From Lachnospiraceae bacterium (GTDB taxonomy: Bacteria; Bacillota; Clostridia; Lachnospirales; Lachnospiraceae): a stretch of DNA of 30,767 nucleotides. Within the stretch, counting starts at the first letter, position 1. Each line of letters begins with the position of its first letter. Shown here one piece after another: positions 6,963-13,967 of this stretch. Made by a program: the position numbers and the translations under genes. Where the stretch lies: positions 1 through 30,767 of the forward strand of contig JAILNW010000041.1 in the NCBI GenBank assembly GCA_024691145.1, in the 5' to 3' direction. The notes under the pieces were generated by a model. That model was not told the DNA's origin and ran no database searches. It saw only the letters and a list, made by a program, of their open reading frames with translations.

Positions 6963-8915
6963 CTATTCTTCTTCTGTAGTTTTAACAGATGAACATAATC
7001 TGAAATCTCCTAAAACCAATCCATAGGCATCCTTACTCTTAGGTGCAGGAGACCATTCAAATGAAATTGATTTGCACTTTGGAATCTCAATATCAATGTC
7101 AACATCATCGCTCTTTGCACTAATAGCATCAGACTTATATATTACCTTACTGTCAGCCTTAATTACAAGTATACCCTGTCCATCCTTAAAATACTCATAG
7201 TTAGAATATCCTATAGTTCCTTTAAGTTTATTATAATCATTGTTCTTGATACTTAACTCGCCCTCATTTTCAAGATTCTTATATCCTAAAAGTTCAATTG
7301 CATGTTCAAACAGACTTTCTTTGCTATCACTATAAACAACGCCTTCTTTTGAATAATAAGTTTTTCCGCTCTTAGAAAGAGTCTTAAGTTCGTTAAGTGA
7401 AACACCAGTATCTACATACTGTCTGTAGTCCTTCATAAGTTCTGTAATCTCATCTTCCTGTCCAACAATAAGTGCATATTCATCTGTAAGACTTGCTGCC
7501 CTGTTGTATTTCTTAGATTCAATGTTATCACTTATTTCTTTCTTAAGCATATCTTTATATTCGTTATATTTACCTACAAGTTCTTCATTCTGTCCATATT
7601 CATTAACAGCATCATGCATTATCTTTATAGCACCTACATAATCAAATGCAGCTGCAAGTTCTTTGGAAGTTACCATAATATCATCTATATTCTCAGCAAG
7701 TTTCAGATCAACTATCTCTTGATACTTTCCTGAAACTTCTTCATCTGTTGGTAAAAGTTCCTTAGATTTTTTAAGAAGTTCAATTGCACTGTCAAAGTCA
7801 CCTGCATCAACAAAATCCTGGGCTTCTTTAAACTTCTCTTTTTTATATTCTGCAACGGCCTTGCTCAGTTTTTTCTGTGCATCAGCATAATTACAATCAG
7901 TCTTAATTACACTATAATATCTTATAATTGCTGTCTCATAATCCTTATTTTCAAAAGATTCTTCACCTTGTTTGTATAACTCCTCTGAAGCCATTATATA
8001 ATTAAAATCAACAAGTGTCTCACTTATAGTCGTTCCGACATTCGACTTAATAGTACTAAGTTTTCTAAGAAGCTTTACAGCACCTTCTGATGTAAGTTTC
8101 TTTGAAGAATAATCTTCGAAGATATCCTCAATCTTATTCACAATTATCTTATCTGCCTCATTCTTTTTGTCCGAATTTAGATTTTCATATATTGTTGCTG
8201 CTGTTTTATAATCCTTTGATTCTATAGCCGAATCAAATTTATCCAACATCGCACGTCTTCTTAGAAAAATCGAAAATAACAATGCAAATGCCACCAGTGC
8301 CACCGAAGCAATAATTGCAAACTTTTTATTCTTTCTTGCTCTTTTTACTTCTTCTGACTTTTTATAATTATCACCGTCTTCATTAACTATAACATCACTT
8401 TCATATGTATCTGTCAGTATAAACTCTTTTTCAGCTTTCTTCGATGTTGTAGTTGTATTCATACTGCCAAGTACTTCGTCAAGAGACATTTCTTGGTTAT
8501 CATCATCGTCGCTTATATTATCTGCATTAGTTTTAATGTTATTGTAATGCTTATTCCTATTATTTATCGCCTTCATGGCGTCATTAATATCATTCTGTCC
8601 AAGAATTACATCCAGACTACTCTCATCAAAATTAGCATGTTTTTCTTCTGTTTTAGTACTAAGAATATCATCTAAACCAAAACCAGTTTCTTTTGCATCA
8701 TTTACATCTTCAGATAAATCAATCGCCTTATTATCATTTATATCCTCATTAGCTTTATTATCTGCTTCACTTGTCTTCTCCTTAGTATCAGCAATAATAT
8801 TATTCTCTTTAATAATATCATCAAGGATACTGTCAGCCATATCAAGTAAAGCTCCACATTTTAAACACTTTTTCGCATCATCAGATAAAGTGTTACCACA
8901 TTTAGAACATATCAT
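6963..8915 (-). CDS. Zinc-ribbon membrane protein with helical repeats and NPCBM-like C-terminus
   Basis: The 650-aa protein starts with a zinc ribbon (Cys3, Cys6, Cys17, Cys20). An acidic, disordered stretch follows to about residue 195, then one membrane helix (FAIIASVALVAFALLFSIFL) flanked by Arg/Lys. From about 225 to 480 there are TPR-like helical pairs (for example KDYETAIIRYYSVIKTD and AGDFDSAIELLKKSKELL). The last 110 residues look like an NPCBM-type beta-sandwich (YSNYEYFKDG..., then a ...FRLCSS end), a carbohydrate-binding fold. The expected topology is zinc ribbon inside, repeats and NPCBM domain outside. Its partner is unknown; a sensor or scaffold at the envelope is a guess. GAGAGGTG precedes the ATG. 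It follows the aminotransferase gene after a strong intercistronic hairpin and has a terminator at its end. Confidence 0.8.
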   Translation of the reverse strand: MICSKCGNTLSDDAKKCLKCGALLDMADSILDDIIKENNIIADTKEKTSEADNKANEDINDNKAIDLSEDVNDAKETGFGLDDILSTKTEEKHANFDESSLDVILGQNDINDAMKAINNRNKHYNNIKTNADNISDDDDNQEMSLDEVLGSMNTTTTSKKAEKEFILTDTYESDVIVNEDGDNYKKSEEVKRARKNKKFAIIASVALVAFALLFSIFLRRRAMLDKFDSAIESKDYKTAATIYENLNSDKKNEADKIIVNKIEDIFEDYSSKKLTSEGAVKLLRKLSTIKSNVGTTISETLVDFNYIMASEELYKQGEESFENKDYETAIIRYYSVIKTDCNYADAQKKLSKAVAEYKKEKFKEAQDFVDAGDFDSAIELLKKSKELLPTDEEVSGKYQEIVDLKLAENIDDIMVTSKELAAAFDYVGAIKIMHDAVNEYGQNEELVGKYNEYKDMLKKEISDNIESKKYNRAASLTDEYALIVGQEDEITELMKDYRQYVDTGVSLNELKTLSKSGKTYYSKEGVVYSDSKESLFEHAIELLGYKNLENEGELSIKNNDYNKLKGTIGYSNYEYFKDGQGILVIKADSKVIYKSDAISAKSDDVDIDIEIPKCKSISFEWSPAPKSKDAYGLVLGDFRLCSSVKTTEEE

Positions 8916-8928
8916 CTAAACACCTCTC

Positions 8929-8978
8929 AAAATCTGCCAGACACAGCCAGCACTATAAAAGCACCAGCTGTATCAGGC
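8929..8978 (-). terminator. Strong intercistronic hairpin (attenuator or leaky terminator)
   Basis: Arms at 8936-8953 and 8961-8978 can form 17 pairs out of 18 in minus-strand RNA, with several G-U pairs and one T-T mismatch, around a 7-nt loop. Only a short ATTTT follows. The ribosome binding site of the zinc-ribbon gene comes right after, and there is no room for a new promoter. It is more likely an attenuator or mRNA-processing barrier than a full stop. Confidence 0.6.
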
Positions 8979-8985
8979 TAATTGA

Positions 8986-10266
8986 TTACTTATCTAATAG
9001 TTTTTCCACACTAACAAGTTTTACGCATAATATAAATATCTTGCATGCTTCTATAAGTTCTTCAGTTGAAGGAAATGTAGGAGCAATTCTTATATTAGTA
9101 TCCTTTGGATCTATGCCATATGGGAATGTAGCACCTGCATTTGTCATAATAACTCCTGCATCTTTACACATAGCTACAACTTTTCTGGCGCATCCATCCA
9201 TGGTATCAAGAGCGATAAAATATCCTCCCTTTGGTTTTGTCCATGTTGCTATATCAAGCTCACCTAATTCTTCTTCTAACATATTCAAAACAGCCTCGAA
9301 CTTTGGCCTTAATATAGCTGCATGTTTTTTCATATGTTCAACCATACCATCAAAATTCTTAAAGAATCTTGTATGTCTTAACTGGTTAATCTTATCATAT
9401 CCTATAGTCTGAATAGACATCTGTTTACGTATATACTTAAGATTTCCCTCAGATGAAGCAATAGCTGCTATACCTGAACCAGGGAATGTAACTTTTGAAG
9501 TTGAACAGAACTTATAAACCATATCTGGATTGCCTGCCTTCTCACACTCAGCAAGAATCTCAATAAGATAATCCTGATCATCCTCATATAAATGATGAAT
9601 ACCATATGCGTTATCCCAGAATATTCTGAAGTCCTTTGCAGCCGGTTTAAGCCTTGCAAATCTTCTTACAGTATCATCAGAATATGTTATACCCTGAGGA
9701 TTAGAATACTTTGGAACACACCATATACCTTTAATAGATGCATCTTCGCTTACCAGCCTCTCGACAATATCCATATCTGGACCTTTGCTTGTCATAGGAA
9801 CAGTTATCATCTCTATTCCAAAGAACTCAGTAATAGCAAAATGTCTGTCATATCCTGGTGCTGGGCATAGGAACTTAATCTTATCAAGCTTCATCCATGG
9901 TGTACTTCCCATAACTCCGTGTGTCATGGAACGAGAGATAGTATCATACATAACATTAAGGCTTGAATTACCATAAATAATTATGTTTTCAATCGGGCAT
10001 TCAATCATAGCGCTAAGTAATCTCTTAGCCTCATTAATTCCCTCAAGAACACCATAATTTCTGCAATCTACACCCTGCTCACATGTTAATTCAACGTTTG
10101 TAAGTGCATCCATCATCCCCATAGAAAGTTCAAGCTGTTCTTTTCCTGGCTTTCCTCTTGACATATCGAGCTTTAAGCCCTTTTTCTTAGCCTCATCATA
10201 CATACCAAGAAGTTTGGCATGTTCTTCCCTAAGTTCCTCAACACTCATCTTTTTATAAGGTTTCAT
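8986..10266 (-). CDS. PLP-dependent aminotransferase, class I, aspartate aminotransferase Ic-like
   Basis: The enzyme belongs to fold-type I PLP aminotransferases. The features DMSRGKPG near the N-terminus, IIYGNSSLNVMYDTI, CVPKYSNPQGITYSDD, WDNAYGIHHLY and the PLP-lysine motif STSKVTFPGSGIA fit the subgroup often named aspartate aminotransferase Ic (PF12897-type), found in Actinobacteria and Firmicutes. The likely reaction is 2-oxoglutarate-dependent amino transfer to or from aspartate or a similar acid, in the cytosol. An upstream in-frame ATG at 10287 exists, but GGAGG lies inside that extension, 10 nt before the ATG at 10266, so I choose 10266 (426 aa). It is third in an operon after two small proteins (35-nt gap). 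A role as the missing aminoethylphosphonate transaminase is unlikely given sequence type and distance. Confidence 0.9.
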   Translation of the reverse strand: MKPYKKMSVEELREEHAKLLGMYDEAKKKGLKLDMSRGKPGKEQLELSMGMMDALTNVELTCEQGVDCRNYGVLEGINEAKRLLSAMIECPIENIIIYGNSSLNVMYDTISRSMTHGVMGSTPWMKLDKIKFLCPAPGYDRHFAITEFFGIEMITVPMTSKGPDMDIVERLVSEDASIKGIWCVPKYSNPQGITYSDDTVRRFARLKPAAKDFRIFWDNAYGIHHLYEDDQDYLIEILAECEKAGNPDMVYKFCSTSKVTFPGSGIAAIASSEGNLKYIRKQMSIQTIGYDKINQLRHTRFFKNFDGMVEHMKKHAAILRPKFEAVLNMLEEELGELDIATWTKPKGGYFIALDTMDGCARKVVAMCKDAGVIMTNAGATFPYGIDPKDTNIRIAPTFPSTEELIEACKIFILCVKLVSVEKLLDK

Positions 10267-10301
10267 TTTAATAATTCCTCCACTCATAAAGTATTAGTAT
10301 A

Positions 10302-10580
10302 TTATAATTTAAATTTTTTCCAGTATGTATCAACAGTATTGTTTCTAAAAGCTCTATGGTAATCAAGTGCAACATCAGCCATAATATCCTCATCTTTAAC
10401 CGTAATAAAAATCTCGTCTGAAGATTTAGAAATTATATGCTTTCCATCTATGTGATTATTAATCCATTGTCTTGCTTTCTGTTCCCAGTCAAGGATAATC
10501 TCTTCTGTCATCTCGTTAAACTCTGTAAGCTGGAACTTTACTTCTTCAAGATAATCGTCTATATCCCATCTCTCAGCCAT
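10302..10580 (-). CDS. Small acidic/aromatic protein of unknown function
   Basis: This 92-aa protein (MAERWDIDDYLEEVKFQLTE at its start) has no motif I recognise. It is predicted to be soluble, helical in the first half (EEIILDWEQKARQWINNHI), with a short strand-rich middle and a C-terminal helix ending in lysines. Its ATG shares one base with the stop codon of the upstream coiled-coil gene (TAATG), so the two are translationally coupled and probably made in fixed ratio. The aminotransferase gene follows 35 bp later. The function is unknown. Confidence 0.75.
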   Translation of the reverse strand: MAERWDIDDYLEEVKFQLTEFNEMTEEIILDWEQKARQWINNHIDGKHIISKSSDEIFITVKDEDIMADVALDYHRAFRNNTVDTYWKKFKL

Positions 10581-10870
10581 TAGTTGTCAATGCTCCCTGT
10601 TGTTGTCTTAATCTTCTCAATATTCTCTTCATGCTTCTTTATATTCTCATTTGCCAATGTAATAGCATCATAATACTTGCTTACATTCTCATCAGCAATG
10701 TTATCTTCAAGATATTTCTTATAAAAATACTCTCCAATTAACTTATAATTCTTTTCTATCTCGCTCTTCTCGTTGCGAATCTTTAACTGAATCTTACTTG
10801 TTTCAATAGCATCTCCAGTCTTTTCTCCTACAGTCTTTGCAATATCTCCTATTTTATCAAAAAATGCCAT
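10580..10870 (-). CDS. Small coiled-coil protein, first gene of the aminotransferase operon
   Basis: The 96-aa protein begins MAFFDKIGDIAKTVGEKTGD and continues as a long charged helix (KIRNEKSEIEKNYKLIGEYF), then a second helix with Lys/Glu heptads. It resembles the small helical proteins next to zinc-ribbon genes in Clostridia, sometimes with a C-terminal zinc ribbon, which is absent here. An in-frame ATG at 10885 would add five residues, but GGAGGT lies inside that extension, 7 nt before the ATG at 10870, which decides the start. A consensus promoter lies about 45 bp upstream. Function unknown. Confidence 0.8.
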   Translation of the reverse strand: MAFFDKIGDIAKTVGEKTGDAIETSKIQLKIRNEKSEIEKNYKLIGEYFYKKYLEDNIADENVSKYYDAITLANENIKKHEENIEKIKTTTGSIDN

Positions 10871-10913
10871 AAACTTTACCTCCATTTACGAATTTATACA
10901 ATACCACAAATAT

Positions 10914-10942
10914 ATTATAATTTCTTTTTGCAAAACTTGCAA
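10914..10942 (-). promoter_or_regulatory. Promoter of the coiled-coil/aminotransferase operon
   Basis: TTGCAA (10937-10942) and TATAAT (10914-10919) are 17 bp apart on the minus strand. Start of transcription near 10907 would give a short leader of about 37 nt with the GGAGGT site. The TTGCAA-N4-TTGCAA double motif around the -35 box may be chance. Confidence 0.8.
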
Positions 10943-10980
10943 CTAAAATATTACAGGTAATAAAAAAATCTAAACAGTAG

Positions 10981-11010
10981 AAAAGCGAGTGCACTATTTA
11001 GCGCACTCGC
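10981..11010 (-). terminator. Terminator of the LPKTG surface-protein gene
   Basis: On the minus strand GCGAGTGC and GCACTCGC (complements of 11003-11010 and 10985-10992) form a perfect 8-bp GC-rich stem around a 10-nt loop, followed by TTTTC. It begins about 31 bp after the stop codon. Confidence 0.85.
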
Positions 11011-11041
11011 ATGTATTTTATATCAAATATAATAATCGTTA

Positions 11042-12784
11042 TTATCTGCCAATCTGTTTCTTTCTCTCTGGATAGAAAGTCACAAACAAACCAGCTATAA
11101 TAAGTAAAGCACCTAAAATATAAAATACTTCTTCTGCAACTGTACCAGTTTTTGGTAATACCGCAAGTGGTGTTGGATTATCCGAAAAATTGGCAAGTCC
11201 TGATACTTTACTATTCTTATTAGTTTCATCTGAAGCAGTCTTGTCAGTAGTTTTAGGTTCTACATCAGTTGTCTGGATGAATCCTCCTGGAAGGATAGGT
11301 TCATCTATTACAAATACATCCTTAGCTTCTGACTTTGATTCCTTCTTCTCATCAGGAGTCTTTGTAGCTGCAGGTGCCTCATTATCTGGCTCCTCAGTTG
11401 GTATGATTTCTGACTCCTCTGGGGCAGTAGTAACTACTGGTTCCTCTGTAACAACAGGTGCTTCTGTCTCAGCAGGAGCCTCTGTAACAACAGGTGCTTC
11501 TGTTATGACTGGTGCCTCTGTCTCAGCAGGAGCCTCTGTAACTGCAGGTGCTTCTGTCTGTGCAGGAGCCTCTGTCTCTACAGGTGCCTCAGTTTCAACT
11601 GGTTCCTCATGTGTTTCAGGGCAGATTACTTCTTCTTCATCTATGCTATCGTCTGAAGAAACTTCTACTTCACCCATAGCATCCTGTAAACGCATCTGAA
11701 TTTTGAATTCTGAACCTTCTTCTCCACGCTGTAAGTAGAATACTTCTATTTCATGTTCACCAACTTCAAGTGACTTAAGATATGCGCTGTAAGTATACTC
11801 TGCATCAGCATCAACAGTGAACTCACCATTTTCATCATAATGGCAGCCACATGTATAAACAGAGCCATCTGCAAAATTCATGCATCCAGCAACAGGATCA
11901 TGAACTCCGCCAAGATCTACAACAAGAACACCATCAACAAATACCCAAAGATCATCGTCACTAATGAAATCAAAGATCATATCTTCTCTTGATCCATCAG
12001 CTAAAGTAACTTTTCCATCTTCAGTTAAGTCGAAAGCAAACTTGAGAGACATTCCGAAATTATAATTCTTCTCGCCTGCTAATTTATAATAACTGTTTCC
12101 ATTCTCATCAGTCTCTGCACCAGCGGCAACATCGATACCGTTGAAAGGTGCAAAACCAGCTTCTGAAACTACGCCATCTTCTGTTCTATTCATAGCAAAA
12201 TTACCATTTGGAGCCACATCATTTGTGATTGAAACATGGTTTTTGCTACTATCAAATACTAAATAACCATCGCCTGTGTTCTCTAATGGAAGATTGTAAC
12301 TTCCAACAAAATGATTTGCATCATTCTTGTCAAACAAAGTAACCTTCTCATCGTTCGAAACTGCAACACGTCCATTAGCAAGTGTGATTATTCCTTTGTC
12401 ATTCAAACTAGTCTCAACTAACCCCTTAGTTATATTGCTCTGTGATAAGTCAGTCCACGCATTAAACTTACTTCCAACTGGATAAACGCTTGAGTCAATC
12501 TGATCAAGACCTAATTTTTCCTTGTCAACATAGTTAAATGTAATAAAATTTGCATCGCAATCATATTCATTGTCTTCTACAACCCAGTTTCCAGTTTCAA
12601 TGCATCTTGCTGTTACATCATAATCAAAAAGATCAGCTGTAATGTAAGTGATAGATCCTTTCTCAGGATTTACTACAGAACCCGCATTTGCATTAATTCC
12701 ACTTCTTACCAAACCAGTTACTACTAACGCTAATGATAACACTGCTGATATACTGAAACCAACTTTTAATCTCATTTTTCTCAT
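11042..12784 (-). CDS. LPKTG cell-wall-anchored surface protein with fibro-slime domain
   Basis: The 580-aa exported protein has a signal peptide (basic start MRKMRLK, hydrophobic core, cleavage near ANAG at about 35). The middle (about 190-375) is a fibro-slime/PA14-like beta-sandwich, shown by DDDLWVFVDGVLVVDLGG with the following HDPVAG, and by EVGEHEIEVFYLQRGEEGSE. Residues of about 390-470 are a Thr/Glu/Ala/Pro stalk built from EAPVxT-type hexads. The C-terminus is a sortase signal: LPKTG at 543-547, a membrane helix and the tail ERKKQIGR. Fibro-slime domains occur in adhesins and cellulose- or mucin-binding proteins, so adhesion is the likely job. AGGAG precedes the ATG by 9 nt. It is a single-gene unit behind an unusually long leader carrying structured repeats, with a c-di-GMP riboswitch further upstream. 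Confidence 0.92.
   Translation of the reverse strand: MRKMRLKVGFSISAVLSLALVVTGLVRSGINANAGSVVNPEKGSITYITADLFDYDVTARCIETGNWVVEDNEYDCDANFITFNYVDKEKLGLDQIDSSVYPVGSKFNAWTDLSQSNITKGLVETSLNDKGIITLANGRVAVSNDEKVTLFDKNDANHFVGSYNLPLENTGDGYLVFDSSKNHVSITNDVAPNGNFAMNRTEDGVVSEAGFAPFNGIDVAAGAETDENGNSYYKLAGEKNYNFGMSLKFAFDLTEDGKVTLADGSREDMIFDFISDDDLWVFVDGVLVVDLGGVHDPVAGCMNFADGSVYTCGCHYDENGEFTVDADAEYTYSAYLKSLEVGEHEIEVFYLQRGEEGSEFKIQMRLQDAMGEVEVSSDDSIDEEEVICPETHEEPVETEAPVETEAPAQTEAPAVTEAPAETEAPVITEAPVVTEAPAETEAPVVTEEPVVTTAPEESEIIPTEEPDNEAPAATKTPDEKKESKSEAKDVFVIDEPILPGGFIQTTDVEPKTTDKTASDETNKNSKVSGLANFSDNPTPLAVLPKTGTVAEEVFYILGALLIIAGLFVTFYPERKKQIGR
11430..11611 (-). repeat. 18-bp coding repeats of the TEAP stalk
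   Basis: About ten imperfect copies of an 18-bp unit encode (A/V)(P/E)xxTEAP-like hexads. The DNA copies are similar enough (alternating GGTGCTTCTGT and GGAGCCTCTGT on the plus strand) for slippage to change stalk length between strains. Confidence 0.8.
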
Positions 12785-12849
12785 TATTCATCTCTCCTAC
12801 GACTGTTTTCGGTTTACTGTAACTTGTAACAAAATGTAACGAATTACAT

Positions 12850-13040
12850 GCCTGTTGTTTTAAGGCAGGCTCCCTATTTTCAGCCTCGCTTTTTGAGGAA
12901 AACGTGGTTAACCTGTCTGACGATATAGGGTCAGACTCCTGTTTTCAGCCTCGCTTTAAGGATAGCGGGGTTAACCGTCTCCTACCTGTATAGGGGTAGG
13001 CCCTGTTTTCAGCCTCGCTTTATGGATAGCGGGGTTAACC
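12850..13040 (-). ncRNA. Three tandem 63/64-nt structured RNA repeats in the leader of the surface-protein gene
   Basis: Units at 12850-12913, 12914-12976 and 12977-13040 each end (plus strand) with GGTTAACC. Each contains a conserved core (minus strand: CCCCGCTATCC, AAAGCGAGGCTGAAAACAGG) and a hairpin whose arms differ completely between units but always pair: GCCTG/CAGGC, GTCTGAC/GTCAGAC and CCTACC/GGTAGG. The core can form a second hairpin, CC-CGCT with AGCG-GG, in which the third unit has a paired variant. Such covariation between neighbouring copies shows that the RNA (or single-strand) structure matters. Minus-strand transcription towards the gene at 12784 is the natural reading, because no plus-strand gene follows. 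I cannot match it to a known RNA family. Confidence 0.75.
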
Positions 13041-13294
13041 TGTTATCATCACGCACAAAAGCAATTAAATATCTCTCCTCACATCTGTTCACTTTTCAAA
13101 GTACAACGTGTAAAATAAAAAATAGTAAAGACTTATATATGTAGATAGACTTCAGTACAAAATTACCAAAGTCTACTAACACCATAGTTATCTGTCAATC
13201 AAAGCTGTCACTTTAAACATTCCAACTACTTTTCACTATTTACTACACTTAAAAAGTAACAATCCTATAACAAAAAATTAATTACTATATATTA

Positions 13295-13323
13295 AATATA
13301 CTATAAATTACACTTTTTGTAAA
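13295..13323 (-). promoter_or_regulatory. Candidate promoter for the surface-protein gene
   Basis: TTTACA (13318-13323) and TATATT (13295-13300) are 17 bp apart on the minus strand. It would give a leader of about 500 nt including the triple repeat, independent of the riboswitch promoter further upstream. A second TTGACA is at 13193-13198 with a poor -10. The stretch between 13041 and 13290 also holds a 7-bp hairpin (13146-13175) and nothing else I can name. Confidence 0.45.
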
Positions 13324-13469
13324 GTATTTTCCAAAGATTGTATTTATTATATTTTCTTAACATATTTAAAACTTCTAATTATAGTCACTAATACTTAATA
13401 TTGCCTTTAGGAAATTTTATACATGTTTAACATTCATTGTGATTTCCTGGCAATTTTATGTATAAAAAA

Positions 13470-13504
13470 ATGCAAGATAAAATGGCCCCGCGAACGCGAG
13501 ACCA
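13470..13504 (-). terminator. Hairpin terminator downstream of the riboswitch
   Basis: On the minus strand TGGTCTCGCG and CGCGGGGCCA form a 10-bp stem with two G-U pairs, followed by TTTTATC and, 7 nt later, a run of seven T. On the plus strand the G-U pairs become C-A mismatches, so the structure belongs to minus-strand RNA. Confidence 0.55.
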
Positions 13505-13583
13505 CTTTACTTGGGAAGTTTAATATATTTGGAAGTTATTAAAAGGGGATCAAATTAATACATTTTGCAAACATTAGGTAAAT

Positions 13584-13677
13584 AAAAAAACTTTCCTTCG
13601 GCAACTGGCTGTCATTTTAAAGACCCTTTAGTTTTGCGTCCCACTCTTTCGAAATGGTTTGCCTTTTTCGTTGAAAG
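13584..13677 (-). promoter_or_regulatory. Class I cyclic-di-GMP riboswitch (GEMM-I), probably an OFF switch
   Basis: The minus strand carries the GEMM-I core in order: GGCAAACC, a hairpin closed by a GAAA tetraloop (ATTTCGAAAGAGT), GGGACGCAAA, the second hairpin starting AAAGGGTC and ending GACAGCC, then AGTTGCCG, which closes helix P1. P1 is lengthened by CTTTC pairing with GAAAG and is directly followed by seven T (complement of 13584-13590). The ligand-stabilised P1 would therefore itself be a terminator stem, suggesting that high c-di-GMP turns transcription off. The next gene on this strand is the LPKTG protein about 800 nt away. Confidence 0.9.
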
Positions 13678-13724
13678 CTCAACGTTCATATTCATTTATC
13701 TATTTGTTTGTTTGCTATGTTTAT

Positions 13725-13753
13725 ATAATACACTATTTTTGTCTTTCTGTCAA
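13725..13753 (-). promoter_or_regulatory. Consensus sigma-A promoter of the riboswitch transcript
   Basis: TTGACA (13748-13753) and TATTAT (13725-13730) are exactly 17 bp apart on the minus strand. Transcription would start near 13718, about 40 nt before the riboswitch. Confidence 0.85.
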
Positions 13754-13887
13754 CACCTTTTTTTAATTTTTTTTAAAAAGTTTTTTGCTGACTTCCCAAC
13801 TGCTGTCTTTGTAGTCTTTTCAAGCTTTCCGATGTTTTAAATCTTATCGCTTGTTCTTTATATATTTATAATACTACATATTTTTAT

Positions 13888-13921
13888 AAATTGCAATAAG
13901 AAATTTTTCCTATTGCAATTT
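13888..13921. repeat. AT-rich inverted repeat next to the operon terminator
   Basis: AAATTGCAATA (13888-13898) and TATTGCAATTT (13911-13921) are exact complements. On the plus strand a run of T follows, but no plus-strand gene precedes it. It may be a back-up stop for the 13.97-kb gene, or insulate the riboswitch promoter. Confidence 0.5.
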
Positions 13922-13927
13922 TTTTCC

Positions 13928-13960
13928 AAAATCTAAGGACCTTCCTTCCGGAAAGTCCTT
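13928..13960 (-). terminator. Terminator ending the long nadA-to-membrane-protein gene run
   Basis: AAGGACTTTCC pairs with GGAAGGTCCTT (11 bp, one G-U) around a GGAA loop on the minus strand, followed by AGATTTT. On the plus strand the same hairpin is followed by five T, so it could work in both directions. Confidence 0.8.
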
Positions 13961-13967
13961 TTTAAGA

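Noticed and set aside
8986..10266. Aminoethylphosphonate transaminase
   Set aside because: The sequence fits the aspartate aminotransferase Ic group, and the gene lies in a separate operon 7 kb from the phosphonate genes.
11190..11699. Plus-strand 169-aa Ser/Gly/Val-rich reading frame
   Set aside because: It is the antisense shadow of the TEAP stalk repeats, with no ribosome binding site.
12850..13040. CRISPR-like array (three regularly spaced repeats)
   Set aside because: The variable parts are themselves inverted repeats, the conserved part is as long as the rest, and there is no cas gene. It reads as structured RNA.
12850..13040. Integron attC sites (GTTAACC in 63/64-bp units)
   Set aside because: There are no cassettes between units and no integrase, and the fold differs from attC.
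12950..13066. c-di-GMP-I riboswitch on the plus strand (TAGCGGGGTTAACC and CACGCACAAAAGC look like parts of one)
   Set aside because: The pieces are in the wrong order, the GCAAAGC core is missing, and no plus-strand gene follows.
13634..13840. Plus-strand 68-aa reading frame with hydrophobic residues
   Set aside because: It runs over the riboswitch and its promoter on the other strand, and its hydrophobicity comes from T-rich DNA.
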